Positions 44,463-54,042 of a DNA stretch of 64,000 nt are shown here, piece by piece (positions within the stretch are counted from its first letter, which is position 1; each line of letters starts with the position of its first letter). Source of the stretch: Methylocystis heyeri (GTDB lineage: Bacteria > Pseudomonadota > Alphaproteobacteria > Rhizobiales > Beijerinckiaceae); assembly GCF_004802635.2 (NCBI RefSeq), contig NZ_CP046052.1, forward strand, positions 1,860,001 through 1,924,000, in the 5' to 3' direction. A model generated the notes under the pieces. The model was not told the DNA's origin. It saw only the letters and a list, made by a program, of their open reading frames with translations, and did no database searches. A program made the position numbers and the translations under genes.

Positions 44463-45842
44463 TTAATGGGCGCAGGCCACGTGCTGCGCGCCGCCGAAGA
44501 CTTCCCTCGCCGGCGTTGCGCATTGCAGCGAAAAGATCGTACCGGCGTTGGAGGCGCCGCCGCCGTTGGCGACGCCATAGATTGCGGCGCCGAGGCCGAA
44601 ATGAAGCGTGCTGACGGTCAGGCCGCCATAGGGGGCGGCGCCGTCCGCGCCGCCGGTGAAGGCGTAGAGCACTTGCTCGGCCCAGCGATTGCTCGGAGCG
44701 GCCGGCGGCGTGACTTTGAACAGGGCGCCGCAGCCGGAGCCGCCGCAGCCGGTTCCGCCGCCTGCCCGGCTCGCGCCATAGAGCGCGCCGCCGAACAGGA
44801 CCAAGGGAGAGAACAGCTGGGCGCCGTCCTGCCCGCCGGCGAAGCTGTGGAGCACTGTCTCCACCCACAGGGTCGAAGGCGGAACCGGAGGCGTCAGCGA
44901 AAAGACGGCGCCCTGGTTGGATGCGCCGCCCGACGATGTCGTCCCATAGAAGGTCCCCGAGGCGTCATCCAGGGTGAGACTGGCGTAAGGCCCGGCGCCG
45001 TCGCTCCCGCCGAAGGCGTGGAGCACGGTCTCGCACCAGCGATTGGGGGATACGGGCGTGCAATTGGCGCCGGGCGGCGTCAGCTTGAACACGACCCCGG
45101 CGCCGCCGGAGCCGCCAGCCGACGCCGTGCCGTAGATCGCTCCGCCGGCGCCCGCGACCAAAGACGAGTAGGGACTGCCGCCGTCGGCTCCGCCAGTGAA
45201 GTTGTAGAGCGTCGAGACAGTCCACTGCCCGCCCGTAGAGGCTGGCGGCGTGAGCTTGTATATAGCGCCGACTCCATTCCTTCCGCCGGTGGTCGCGGCG
45301 CCGACGAGCCCTCCGGCGCCATCCCATATCAGCGCCCCGTAGGGGTTCGCGCCGGTGGATTGCGCGAAGTCGAAAATCCTGGCGTAGCTCCACTGGGTCG
45401 AGGGCGGAACCGGCGGGGACAGCTTGAAAGCGACGCCGAAGCCGTTCGCGCCTCCCACGGCTGTCACGCCATAGAGGGCTCCGCTCAAATCACGGAGGAG
45501 TCCCGCTATGGGAACGGCGCCGTCTGCGCCCGAAAAGGTGTAAAGGACGCTCTCGGTCCACTGGGTCTTTCCGAAGCCCGGCGGCGTCAATTTGAACGCC
45601 ACGCCGGCGAAATGCGCGCCGCCGCCGGTCGCTGTCCCATAAAGCGCGCCGTTGCTGTCGGCCAGCAGCGAGACATATTGTGGAGCGCCGCCGTCGGCTC
45701 CCCCTGTAAAGCTGTAGAGCGTGCCCTCGCTGAGCGGTGCAGGCGGCCAACTCTGACCAAAGGCCTCGACGCTCGCCCCGGCGAACAGAACAGACATCAG
45801 CGACAGGCAGGCGCTGGATTTGAAATTCGCCCGGATCTTCAT
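44463..45842 (-). CDS. Secreted GloVer-type tandem-repeat protein, copy 1
   Basis: The 459-residue secreted protein has a signal peptide (ending AFG-QSW) and eight or so tandem beta-rich units of about 48-52 residues. Each has the form LYSFTGGADGGAP, then SLLADSNGALYGTATGGG, then GVAFKLTPP, matching choice-anchor tandem repeat 'GloVer' proteins. GGGGAAAC precedes the ATG at 45842. A paralogue follows immediately upstream on the same strand with 59 bp between them. The role is unknown; extracellular adhesion or matrix is likely. Confidence 0.85.
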   Translation of the reverse strand: MKIRANFKSSACLSLMSVLFAGASVEAFGQSWPPAPLSEGTLYSFTGGADGGAPQYVSLLADSNGALYGTATGGGAHFAGVAFKLTPPGFGKTQWTESVLYTFSGADGAVPIAGLLRDLSGALYGVTAVGGANGFGVAFKLSPPVPPSTQWSYARIFDFAQSTGANPYGALIWDGAGGLVGAATTGGRNGVGAIYKLTPPASTGGQWTVSTLYNFTGGADGGSPYSSLVAGAGGAIYGTASAGGSGGAGVVFKLTPPGANCTPVSPNRWCETVLHAFGGSDGAGPYASLTLDDASGTFYGTTSSGGASNQGAVFSLTPPVPPSTLWVETVLHSFAGGQDGAQLFSPLVLFGGALYGASRAGGGTGCGGSGCGALFKVTPPAAPSNRWAEQVLYAFTGGADGAAPYGGLTVSTLHFGLGAAIYGVANGGGASNAGTIFSLQCATPAREVFGGAQHVACAH

Positions 45843-45901
45843 TTGTTTCCCCATGAACGGCTTGAAAATATCCCGTAAGAGCCGCGGCCGACCGGGCGGC
45901 G

Positions 45902-47278
45902 TCACTGCGCACAGGCGGCATGCTGCGCCCCGCCGAAGACCTCCCTCGCCGGCTGGGCGCATTGCAGCGAAAAGACCGTGCCGTAGTTCGAGGCTCCGCC
46001 CCACAGCGCGACGCCATAAAGGGCGGAGCCGAGGCCGAAATGAAGCGGGCTGAGGGTCAGGCCGCCGATCGGGAAGGCGCCATCGACGCCGGCGTTGAAA
46101 CGATAGAGGATGTTCTCGTTCCACTGCATGCTGGGAGCGGCCGGCGGCGTGAGCCGGAATGCCGCCCCGCAACCGAGGCCGCTACAATCGCCGCCGGCCC
46201 CGTTTTGCGTCACGCCATAAAGCGCGCCGCCGACCAGGATAAGGGGAGAGCTGGGAAAAGCGCCGTCCTGCCCGCCGGCGAAGCTGTGCAACACCGTCTC
46301 CAGCCACTGGGTCGAAGGTGGTTTGGGCGGCGTCAGCGAAAAGGCGACGCCCTTGTTATAGGCCCCTCCGAAAAAGGCCGTCCCGTAGAAAGTCCCGAAC
46401 GAATCCAGTGTGAGGCCTGCAGTTGGAGCGCCTCCGTCGTTCCCGCCCGAGAAACTATAGAGCACGGTTTCGCACCACAGATTTGGTGATGCAGGAGCGC
46501 AATTGGCCCCGGACGGCGTCAGCTTGAACACGACGCCACCGCCGCCGGAGCCGCCGTTCTGGGCCGTGCCATAGACCGCGCCGCTGTTGTCGGCGAGGAG
46601 GGTTGACGAGGGGACGCCGCCATCGGCGCCGCCGGTGAAGTTGTAAAGCGCCGCCCCGCTCCACGGATTGCCGGGAGAACTCGGCGGCGTGAGCTTGTAA
46701 ACCGCGCCACTGGCGTTTGTTCCGCCGGCGGTTGCGGTGCCGATGAGCGCCCCGGCTCCATCGATTATGGGCGCGTTGTAAAGGCTCCCGCCGGTCGCCT
46801 GGTTGAAATCGTAAATCTTGGTGTAGGTCCACTTCGTCGAAGGGCTGATCGGCGGGGCCAGTTTGAAGGCGACGCCGAGGTTGTTCGCGCCTCCATAACT
46901 GGTCACGCCATAGAGCGCGCCGCTCGAATCTCTCGCCAGCCCCGCAAAGGGAAAAGCGCCGTCGAGCCCGGAGAAACTGTAAAGGACGGTTTCGGTCCAA
47001 TGCGCCGCTCCGAAACCCGGCGGCGTCAGCTTGAACACGACGCCGTTGTTGGTTCCGCCGCCGCCCGAAGTCGTCCCGTAGAGCGCGCCGCCGCCGTCCG
47101 GCAACAGCTTGACTTGCGCCGGGTTGCCGCCGTCGGCGCCGTTGGTGAAGCTGTAGAGCTTCGCCTCGCTGAGCGGCGCGGGCGGCCAGCTCTGGCCAAA
47201 GGCCGGCGCCGCGCCGGCGACGAGGAACGCCATCAGCGACGAACGAGCCGCTGATTTGCCAATCGCCCGGATATTCAT
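45902..47278 (-). CDS. Secreted GloVer-type tandem-repeat protein, copy 2
   Basis: This 458-residue paralogue of the downstream gene has the same signal-peptide ending (AFGQSWPPAPLSE), the same repeat architecture and the same C-terminal motif (PAREVFGGAQH). A pair of cysteines in the last third, also in copy 1, is conserved (CSGLGCG and CGGSGCG). The start is 47278 (an alternative GGAATG start at 47284 is 6 nt upstream). The two are a tandem duplication and probably one transcript. Confidence 0.85.
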   Translation of the reverse strand: MNIRAIGKSAARSSLMAFLVAGAAPAFGQSWPPAPLSEAKLYSFTNGADGGNPAQVKLLPDGGGALYGTTSGGGGTNNGVVFKLTPPGFGAAHWTETVLYSFSGLDGAFPFAGLARDSSGALYGVTSYGGANNLGVAFKLAPPISPSTKWTYTKIYDFNQATGGSLYNAPIIDGAGALIGTATAGGTNASGAVYKLTPPSSPGNPWSGAALYNFTGGADGGVPSSTLLADNSGAVYGTAQNGGSGGGGVVFKLTPSGANCAPASPNLWCETVLYSFSGGNDGGAPTAGLTLDSFGTFYGTAFFGGAYNKGVAFSLTPPKPPSTQWLETVLHSFAGGQDGAFPSSPLILVGGALYGVTQNGAGGDCSGLGCGAAFRLTPPAAPSMQWNENILYRFNAGVDGAFPIGGLTLSPLHFGLGSALYGVALWGGASNYGTVFSLQCAQPAREVFGGAQHAACAQ

Positions 47279-47434
47279 TCCCATTCCTATCCAACATTGC
47301 GCAAAATCGGCGCGACTTCGCTCGAAGCACCCCGGTCCGTATCCCTTACGAACCTCGAGGCGAAGCTGTTACTGTCGGGAGTGAAAGGAGTCTTCCGAAT
47401 CCGTGCGCGGGCCCGTCCCCTCGCGTGCAGCCGA

Positions 47435-47482
47435 CATGCTGCGCCCCGCCGAAGACCTCCCTCGCCGGCTTGGCCCATTGCA
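47435..47482 (-). pseudogene. Relic of a third GloVer C-terminus
   Basis: About 48 bp match the 3' end of copy 2 almost exactly (two mismatches), preserving the PAREVFGGAQH coding sequence. No repeat units precede or follow it. It marks a lost third copy upstream of the two intact genes. Confidence 0.75.
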
Positions 47483-47546
47483 AAATCAGCTTGGGAACCG
47501 TGTGCCGACCTGACGCTTCGGCCAACGAGCGGCGTCCCCCAGAAGG

Positions 47547-48158
47547 CTACCGCTTCGCCAGCAGCAGCAGGCGGCGGCACTCGGCGAGATCGGCCAGCGC
47601 CAGCCTCAGCTGGCGGATGTCGTCTTCGCCGAGCTGAGGGGCGTGCTCCATCAGCGGGCCGGCGACGGCCGGCAGGCGAACAGGCGGAGGCGGCGGCGGC
47701 GGAGCGGAATGGAACGGCTCGGGCTCAGGCTCCGGCTCGGGTTCCCGGCGCGGGACAGCTGCGATCTCCGTCGCCGCGGGCTCGAACTGCGGCTCCATGA
47801 GTTTTTCCATTGGCTCGGGCGGCGGCGCCTCCGGCCGATCCTCTCCACGGGCCTCGAGTCCGGAGGCCCCCGGCTGGAAGCGCCCCTCGCGCAGGCTTTC
47901 GATCACGGCCCGGGCGCCCTGCTCCTTGAGGATGCGCTGTACGCCCTTGATGGTGTAGCCCTGGCCATAGAGCAGATGGCGCAGCGCCATAACGAGCTCG
48001 ACGTCGCGGGGACGGTAATAACGCCGGCCTCCGGCGCGCTTGAGCGGCTCGAGCTCCTTGAAACGCGTCTCCCAGAAGCGCAGCACATGCGGCGGCAGAT
48101 CCAGACTCTCGGCCACCTCTCCTATGGTGCGAAAACCCTGCTCCTTCTGTTCCGACAC
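47547..48158 (-). CDS. MerR-family transcriptional regulator
   Basis: The protein is 203 residues from a GTG at 48158, with GGAG 8 nt upstream. The N-terminal MerR winged helix ([62 protein letters not shown]) lacks the C-terminal metal-binding cysteines of MerR. A Pro/Glu-rich linker and a helical tail follow. This is the alphaproteobacterial type usually placed next to ihfA, but ihfA is not beside it here. Confidence 0.88.
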   Translation of the reverse strand: MSEQKEQGFRTIGEVAESLDLPPHVLRFWETRFKELEPLKRAGGRRYYRPRDVELVMALRHLLYGQGYTIKGVQRILKEQGARAVIESLREGRFQPGASGLEARGEDRPEAPPPEPMEKLMEPQFEPAATEIAAVPRREPEPEPEPEPFHSAPPPPPPPVRLPAVAGPLMEHAPQLGEDDIRQLRLALADLAECRRLLLLAKR

Positions 48159-48455
48159 GCGCGCCGCTCCAGCCCTGCTTCGATTCCCATCTTATACGCC
48201 CGCCGGGCGGGAATTTTTAGGGCGATTGCGACGACGGGGGCACAAGTTATGCGTGCCGGTCGACAAAGCCGCGAGGCCCGCCTGCTCTCAAAGCGCAAAC
48301 AGGGGCCGGGCCATGAGCGGGCTGAAACGGATCGGGGCGCGAAATCGCCTGCCGACGGTAGCGTGGCTGCAGCGTTCGTGAGCTGGACGGATCGTCGCCG
48401 AGGGCCTAGTTTTCGCCGCCCGGTTCGAGCCCGGGCCGAACTGGAGCGTCATTAG

Positions 48456-49304
48456 ATGTCGAATTTGAAAGCCTTCGCCGCCTCGGCGATCATTTCCTCC
48501 GTCTTCGGTCTCGGCGCGACAGGCCAGGCGAGCGCATCCGTTTCCGCGTGGGTCTCGGGCGCGGGACAGGATGTCTCCGGCTGCGGCGCGCAGACCTCTC
48601 CCTGCCGCACCTTCCAATATGTGCACGACAATATTCTGGGCCCGAGCGGCGGCGACATCCTGGTGCGCGACTCCGGCTCTTTCGGGCCGCTCAGCATCAC
48701 CAAGCCGGTGTCTGTGATCAACGACGGCGTCGGCACGGCGGGAACCGGCGCACCCTCGGGCCAGATCGCCATCTCCATCAACACCACGGGAAATGTCCTG
48801 CTCAAGGGCCTGACCATCGACGGCGTCAGCGGAGCCTATGGCGGGGTCAATGTCGCGGCCGCCGGCAGCGTGACGATCACGAACTGCCTCGTGCAGAATT
48901 TCTCCCATTACGGCATCCAGATCTACACAAATTTTGGAGCGACGAGGTTCTCGATTCTGGACACGCTCGTGCAGAACAACGGCGTGGACGGGATTTACGT
49001 GAACACCTATGCCGGCACGCTTCAAGGCGCCATCGGCAACGCTAGGATTCTCAACAACGGAACAGGAATCGAGGCGACCGGAGGGACGACCCAGTTCACG
49101 GTCGCCGACTCGCTGATTTCCGGCAACGCCTCGGGGCTTCACATCAGCGGCTACAGCACGCTCGTGGCGCTGCGCCACTCCAGCATCACCTGGAACACGG
49201 TCGGCTACTACACCACGCAAGCGGTGACCCAGACCTACGGCGACAATATGATCACGGGCAACGGCGGCAACACGGGAACGCTCCAAACCGTTGGGAGCAA
49301 TTGA
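48456..49304 (+). CDS. Secreted right-handed beta-helix protein, copy 1
   Basis: The 282-residue protein has a signal peptide (ending ASA-SV) and a long parallel beta-helix pattern: short N/G-terminated rungs such as GVNVAAAGSVTITNCLVQNF, HYGIQIYTNFG, ILNNGTGIEATGGT and SLISGNASGL. A disulfide pair (GCGAQTSPC) caps the N-end. Its family resembles parallel-helix pectin-lyase-fold proteins without catalytic residues. A GGAG site precedes the ATG. It is followed by a near-duplicate in the same direction. Confidence 0.8.
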   Translation: MSNLKAFAASAIISSVFGLGATGQASASVSAWVSGAGQDVSGCGAQTSPCRTFQYVHDNILGPSGGDILVRDSGSFGPLSITKPVSVINDGVGTAGTGAPSGQIAISINTTGNVLLKGLTIDGVSGAYGGVNVAAAGSVTITNCLVQNFSHYGIQIYTNFGATRFSILDTLVQNNGVDGIYVNTYAGTLQGAIGNARILNNGTGIEATGGTTQFTVADSLISGNASGLHISGYSTLVALRHSSITWNTVGYYTTQAVTQTYGDNMITGNGGNTGTLQTVGSN

Positions 49305-49350
49305 CGCTGAAGGGAGGTTTGGCTCAATCTCTTATCAGGAGACTTTATTC

Positions 49351-50208
49351 ATGTTCCAATTTACCGCCCGCGCCGCTCTCGCGGCGACATTTACGCTCCT
49401 TGGCTTTCAAGCGCCCGCCCAGGCGGGCTCCGCCATTGCGGCCTGGGTCTCCGGCTCGGGACAGGATATCGCCGGCTGCGGGCCGCAGGCCTCGCCCTGC
49501 CGCACTTTCCAATATGTTCACGACAATATCCTCGGCTCCGGCGGCGGCGATATTCTGGTGCGCGACTCCGGCTCTTTCGGGCCGCTCAGCATCACCAAGC
49601 CGGTGTCGGTGATCAACGACGGCGTCGGCACGGCGGGAACAGGCGCCCCATCCGGCCAGGTTGCGATCTCCATCAACGCGCCGGGCGCCAATGTGGTGCT
49701 GCGGGGGCTGAGCGTCGACGGCGTCGGCGGAGCCTATGGCGGCGTCGGCGTGGTGGCTGTGGGGAACCTCACCGTGAAGGATTCGTTCATTCAGAACTTC
49801 ACCCAGTTCGGGGTGGCTTTCTCAGAAAACTACGTCACGGTAAAGTTCTCGATGTCGAACACCACAATCCAGAACATCGGCGTGTACGGCATCGCCCTGA
49901 ACAACTTCGGCGGCTCGCTCCAGGCCAATATCAGCGGCTCCCACATCTTCAACAACGGGACAGGGCTCTTTCTCGACAGTGTGGCGCCATGCCAGGCCCT
50001 GATCACAGATACGATCATATCCGGCAACGGCACAGGAATTTACGTGAACGGAGCAGGCAGCATGGCCCTGCTGCGTCGTTCCGCCATCACCTGGAACGGA
50101 ACCGGCTACAAGATTATCAACAACGGCTCCATCATGAGCTATCAGGACAACTCGATCTACGGCAACGCGACCTTGAGCGGAACCTTGCAGACGATCCAGA
50201 GCAACTGA
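49351..50208 (+). CDS. Secreted right-handed beta-helix protein, copy 2
   Basis: This 285-residue paralogue of the preceding gene has a signal peptide (ending AQA-G), the same GCGxQxSPC cap and the same rung pattern. The block encoding DILVRDSGSFGPLSITKPVS through DGVGTAGTGAP is nearly identical at nucleotide level between the genes (about 48660-48760 and 49555-49660), implying recent duplication or gene conversion. An AGGAGAC site precedes the ATG at 49351; the upstream in-frame extension is rejected. Confidence 0.8.
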   Translation: MFQFTARAALAATFTLLGFQAPAQAGSAIAAWVSGSGQDIAGCGPQASPCRTFQYVHDNILGSGGGDILVRDSGSFGPLSITKPVSVINDGVGTAGTGAPSGQVAISINAPGANVVLRGLSVDGVGGAYGGVGVVAVGNLTVKDSFIQNFTQFGVAFSENYVTVKFSMSNTTIQNIGVYGIALNNFGGSLQANISGSHIFNNGTGLFLDSVAPCQALITDTIISGNGTGIYVNGAGSMALLRRSAITWNGTGYKIINNGSIMSYQDNSIYGNATLSGTLQTIQSN

Positions 50209-50337
50209 GCCGCCGGAACCTCAAGACGCGCACCCGGCCCGCGGCGGGATTCGATTTCGCGCCAAAAAGCCTTTCGACTTTTTTTCGCAATCCTTCTAAG
50301 ACTGCGCCAGCCGAAAAACCTGCCGCTCGAGCCTCAC

Positions 50338-51447
50338 ATGGAAGACTGGTTCCACTTTCCCCACCACGCGCCCGCGATCGAACACCGCATCACCCGTGAG
50401 AACGCCACGGGCCTGCGCAACTGGCTGTTCGCGATCGCGGCGCTCGTCTTCGCCATGGTTCTGCTCGGCGGCGCGACGCGGCTGACCGAATCGGGTCTCT
50501 CGATCACTCAGTGGAAACCGGTCACCGGCGTTATTCCTCCGCTTTCGGAAAAGGATTGGCTCGACGCCTTCGAGCAATACAAAGAGATCCCGCAATTCAA
50601 GCAGCTCTTCCCGGACATGGACCTCGCGGGCTTCAAGGTGATCTACGCCTGGGAGTGGACGCACCGGCTGCTGGGACGGCTGATCGGGCTCGTATTCGTC
50701 GTCGGCTTCGCCTGGTTCTGGATCAGGGATCGCATCCCTCAGGGCTATAAGCCCAAGCTCTTCGCAATTCTCGCCCTTGGCGGGCTTCAGGGCGTCGTCG
50801 GATGGTGGATGGTCAGTTCCGGCCTCGTCAATCGCGTCGAGGTGGCGCAGGAAAGACTGGCGATTCATCTGCTGCTGGCGGCTGCGCTGTTCTCCGCCTG
50901 CATCTGGATCGCGGGCGGGCTCGGCCCGCGGGCGCCCTCGTCAGTCCTTCACGGCGACGGCCCCCGCATGCGCTTCGTCTCCCGCCTCGCGCTCGGCATA
51001 GTCTTCGTGCAACTCGGGCTGGGCGCGCTGGTGGCGGGCCTGCGCGCTGGCTTCATCGACAACACCTGGCCGCTGATGGAGGGTGGGTTCTCGCCCTCGA
51101 TCGAGACGCTGTTCAGCATCGATCCCTGGTGGCGCAATTTCCTCGATAACCCGATCCTGGTGCAGTTTCTTCACCGCCTGACCGCCTATGTGCTGCTCGC
51201 GCTGACCCTGCTGCATATGATCGACGCGCTGAGCAACGCCAAAGGCAAGGCCAGGACCGGCGCAATCATCGTGTTCGGTCATGTTGTGCTGCAGGCTTCG
51301 CTCGGGATCGCCACTCTGGTGATGATCGGCCCGGAATGGCTGGGCGCGCCCCATATTGCGCTTGCGCTCGCCCATCAGGCCGTCGGTTTCGGCGTGCTCG
51401 CGGTCACGACCCTGGAGGCGAGAAGGCTCGGCGAAGCGGCGTCCTGA
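50338..51447 (+). CDS. ctaA: Heme A synthase, type 2
   Basis: This 369-residue integral membrane protein converts heme O to heme A for cytochrome aa3 oxidase. The family motifs TESGLSITQWKPVTGVIPPL and EWTHRLLGR are present, as are the heme-ligating histidines in VQFLHRLTAY and LALAHQAVGF. Eight transmembrane helices are evident. The protein lacks the extracellular Cys pair of Bacillus CtaA, matching the type 2 alphaproteobacterial form. No oxidase genes are adjacent. A hairpin terminator follows at 51479. Confidence 0.97.
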   Translation: MEDWFHFPHHAPAIEHRITRENATGLRNWLFAIAALVFAMVLLGGATRLTESGLSITQWKPVTGVIPPLSEKDWLDAFEQYKEIPQFKQLFPDMDLAGFKVIYAWEWTHRLLGRLIGLVFVVGFAWFWIRDRIPQGYKPKLFAILALGGLQGVVGWWMVSSGLVNRVEVAQERLAIHLLLAAALFSACIWIAGGLGPRAPSSVLHGDGPRMRFVSRLALGIVFVQLGLGALVAGLRAGFIDNTWPLMEGGFSPSIETLFSIDPWWRNFLDNPILVQFLHRLTAYVLLALTLLHMIDALSNAKGKARTGAIIVFGHVVLQASLGIATLVMIGPEWLGAPHIALALAHQAVGFGVLAVTTLEARRLGEAAS

Positions 51448-51478
51448 AGCGTTTTCCGGCCGGCGTGGTTACATTAAA

Positions 51479-51508
51479 AAAAGCGTTCGACTGCCGCCGA
51501 ACGCTTTT
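51479..51508. terminator. Bidirectional terminator between ctaA and EF-hand gene
   Basis: AAAAGCGTTCG (51479-51489) pairs with CGAACGCTTTT (51498-51508). The A- and T-tracts on either side suit termination in both directions between convergent genes. Confidence 0.85.
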
Positions 51509-51572
51509 ATCTCTTTTGGAAGGGCTGAAAAGTGCGGCGGGCCGGGCCGCGGCCGGATTTTTCGAATTGGGC

Positions 51573-51851
51573 TTACCGCGCGACGCCTGCCGCTGCGGCG
51601 GCGTCCTTGACCTCGTCCAGCGTGACGTAGCCTTTCTTGTCCTTGTCGATCTGGTCGAAATGCTTGGCTACCCGGGGCATGCCCAGCTTGGCCTCGTCGA
51701 GCGTCAGCTTGCCGTCGCCGTTCTTATCCGCCATCTTGAAACGGCTTTCGATTTGCGACGTGCGTGGGTCCGATTGCTGGGCGAAGACGGCGCCGGTCGC
51801 GCCAATCGCGGCGCCGAACAGGGCCGCGCGCAAAAACTTGCGAGAGTGCAA
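51573..51851 (-). CDS. Secreted EF-hand calcium-binding protein
   Basis: This 92-residue protein has a signal peptide (ending VFA-QQ) and two EF-hand loops, DKNGDGKLTLDE and DKDKKGYVTLDE. The second has Lys-Gly in place of the usual Asp/Asn-Gly and may bind calcium weakly. The start codon is TTG at 51851, with GAGGA 8 nt upstream. Such small EF-hand proteins are common in the periplasm of alphaproteobacteria. Confidence 0.87.
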   Translation of the reverse strand: MHSRKFLRAALFGAAIGATGAVFAQQSDPRTSQIESRFKMADKNGDGKLTLDEAKLGMPRVAKHFDQIDKDKKGYVTLDEVKDAAAAAGVAR

Positions 51852-52149
51852 GGGGGACTATCCTCTACGCTGGCGAGACCGCGAGATCCGCGCTTCAGGC
51901 TTCATCATTTCCATATAATCAGCTCCGTCGCAGCCGTGCAAGCGACCTCTTCAGCGAAAGCCCCTGATATCCCTGCCGCACAGCCGCTCGGGCTCAACAG
52001 ATCTCATCATCTTCGCTGCTGGCGGCATGCCGGAGGTTGAATTACATTGCGCCGCGGCGGGCGCCGGATTCTCCTGGCGCGACATTCCGCCCGCACAACC
52101 CCTCGCTCGCGACGGCGCGTTTGCTGCGAAACCGGTGGAAAATGCGGCG

Positions 52150-53298
52150 ATGAACCAAGAAAGCAAGGAATCGACGAAGCTCAAGCGGCTGAACGCCACT
52201 TTCGTCGAAATCGCGATCCATCTCGGCTTTGTCGGTTTTCTGGTCTATTGGGCCTATCTCCTGGTGCGGCCCTTCATCCCGATCGGGGTCTGGGCGGTCG
52301 TTCTGGCGACTGCGCTCTACCCGAGCTACCGGCGGCTCAAAATGCTTCTGGGCGGGGGCAAGCCCGGCGAACGCTGGGCTGCGGCCCTGATTACGCTGGC
52401 GGGCCTTTTGATCGTGCTCGGCCCCTCCACCTGGCTCGGCCTCGGCATGCTGGAGGGCTCCAAGGCGCTGATCCAGCGCATCGAAAGCGGCGGGATCAAT
52501 ATTCCGCCGCCCTCGGCGGAGGTGAAGAGCTGGCCCTTGATCGGCCCCTCGCTGTTCGATTTCTGGCAACTCGCCTTCACCAATCTCAGCGGCGCCGTAG
52601 CCCATATCCTCCCCCAGCTGCGGCCCGCGGGCGAAGTCATGCTGGAAATGGTGAGCAGCGCCGGCGCAGGGACGTTGAAATTCATTGTTTCGGTGGTGCT
52701 CATGGGCTTCCTTCTGATCGGCGGCCCCGGCGTGGTGGCTGCGGTCAATATGCTCGCGCGGCGGATCGATCCCGCCTATGGCGAACGCTTCGTCGCACTG
52801 TCCGGCGCGACAATCCGAGCGGTTTCGAGCGGCGTGATAGGCATCTCGTTGCTGCAGGCGGTGATAGGCGGGCTCGGCATGTGGCTGTTCGGCGTGCCGT
52901 TCGCAAGCCTGCTGACGCTGGCGATACTGGTGCTGGGCATCGTCCAGCTCGGCCCGTTCCTGGTCGCCGCGCCCGTGGTCGTGTGGGCCTGGATGACGCT
53001 CGCGCCGCCCGCCGCCATTGGCCTCACCATATGCATGTCGGTCACCTATCTCATCGAAGCTGCGCTGAAGCCTTTCGTTCTCGCTCATGGGCTCACCACG
53101 CCGACGCTCGTGATTTTCATCGGCGTCGTGGGCGGCATTCTGGAACATGGCGTCGCCGGGCTGTTCGCGGGTCCTATCGTGCTCGCTGTGGCCTGGGAAT
53201 TCGCCAAAGCCTGGGCTCTGGACGAAGATCTCGCGTTGGACGCCGTGGCCCCTGAAGAACTTGCGCAGGACCTGACCCTTCCCGCCCCGAAACCGTAG
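52150..53298 (+). CDS. AI-2E/PerM-family membrane transporter
   Basis: The 382-residue membrane protein has eight predicted helices, including N-terminal LVRPFIPIGVWAVVLATALYP, a long periplasmic region and the C-terminal motif LVIFIGVVGGILEHGVAGLFAGPIVLAV. These are hallmarks of the AI-2E/PerM family, whose members act as small-molecule or ion exporters. A C-terminal acidic cytoplasmic tail ends it. The ATG at 52150 follows GGTGGAA; the longer frame upstream is not used. Confidence 0.93.
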   Translation: MNQESKESTKLKRLNATFVEIAIHLGFVGFLVYWAYLLVRPFIPIGVWAVVLATALYPSYRRLKMLLGGGKPGERWAAALITLAGLLIVLGPSTWLGLGMLEGSKALIQRIESGGINIPPPSAEVKSWPLIGPSLFDFWQLAFTNLSGAVAHILPQLRPAGEVMLEMVSSAGAGTLKFIVSVVLMGFLLIGGPGVVAAVNMLARRIDPAYGERFVALSGATIRAVSSGVIGISLLQAVIGGLGMWLFGVPFASLLTLAILVLGIVQLGPFLVAAPVVVWAWMTLAPPAAIGLTICMSVTYLIEAALKPFVLAHGLTTPTLVIFIGVVGGILEHGVAGLFAGPIVLAVAWEFAKAWALDEDLALDAVAPEELAQDLTLPAPKP

Positions 53299-53380
53299 AG
53301 AATGAGGGGGGCTGCGCCCCCCTCGCCCTAAAGACTTCCCGCTCGGGCGCGTTCCGGGCGGCGCTCTCTTGCCAAAGTAG

Positions 53381-53392
53381 ACGACCGGTCAT
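53381..53392. promoter_or_regulatory. Putative TetR-type operator
   Basis: The near-palindrome ACGACCGGTCAT with GACCGGTC core lies 12 bp before the TetR-family start. This position and core fit an autoregulatory operator of the YxaF/LmrA-like or AcuR-like class. Confidence 0.5.
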
Positions 53393-53403
53393 ATTGTAGC
53401 GCC

Positions 53404-53997
53404 ATGAGCCGACGTGACCCCAATGAACTGCGAGCAAAACTTCTCGATCACGGCGTGTCCCTGCTGATGCAGCAGGGCTATCACGGCGTCGGCCTGCAAC
53501 AGCTGGTGCAGAGCGCCGGCGTGCCCAAGGGCTCCTTCTATAACTATTTTGAAAGCAAGGAGGCGTTCGGCGCCGAAGTCGTGACGCATTACATCGACCC
53601 CTTCATCCGCCAGCTCGACGGCCACCTGCAAAAGCGCGAGGTCAAGGCCGCCGACGCGCTGAGGGCCTATTTCGACGAACTGATCGCGGAAACCGAACGG
53701 CGCGACTTCAAGGGCGGCTGCCTGCTGGGCAATCTCATGGGCGAGATCGGCGACACCAGCGAATTGTGCCGGACCTCGCTGCGCGAAGCGGTCCACCGCT
53801 ACCGCGACAAGCTTCGCGAAGGAATCTCCCGCGCCCAGGAGGAAGGCGGCTTTCGCAAAGACCTGGATGCGAAGGAAATGGCCGATCTCACCGTCGACCT
53901 CTGGCAAGGCGCCCTTCTGCGCATGAAGATCGAGCGCAATGTGCGACCGCTCGTGCAGTTCTGCGATTTCCTGTTCCAGGCCTATTTCAAGGCTTAG
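53404..53997 (+). CDS. TetR-family regulator (LmrA/YxaF-like)
   Basis: The protein has 197 residues. An N-terminal TetR helix-turn-helix (LLDHGVSLLMQQGYHGVGLQQLVQSAGVPKGSFYNYFESKEAFG) is followed by a helical ligand/dimerisation part with the GGCLLGNLMGEIGDTSE motif typical of the YxaF/LmrA group. It probably represses itself and the DUF4242 gene 45 bp downstream from the operator at 53381. Confidence 0.94.
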   Translation: MSRRDPNELRAKLLDHGVSLLMQQGYHGVGLQQLVQSAGVPKGSFYNYFESKEAFGAEVVTHYIDPFIRQLDGHLQKREVKAADALRAYFDELIAETERRDFKGGCLLGNLMGEIGDTSELCRTSLREAVHRYRDKLREGISRAQEEGGFRKDLDAKEMADLTVDLWQGALLRMKIERNVRPLVQFCDFLFQAYFKA

Positions 53998-54042
53998 GCC
54001 TTTGCGCTTCGTCGAGACGACCGATCATCCCAGGAGGAAAAA

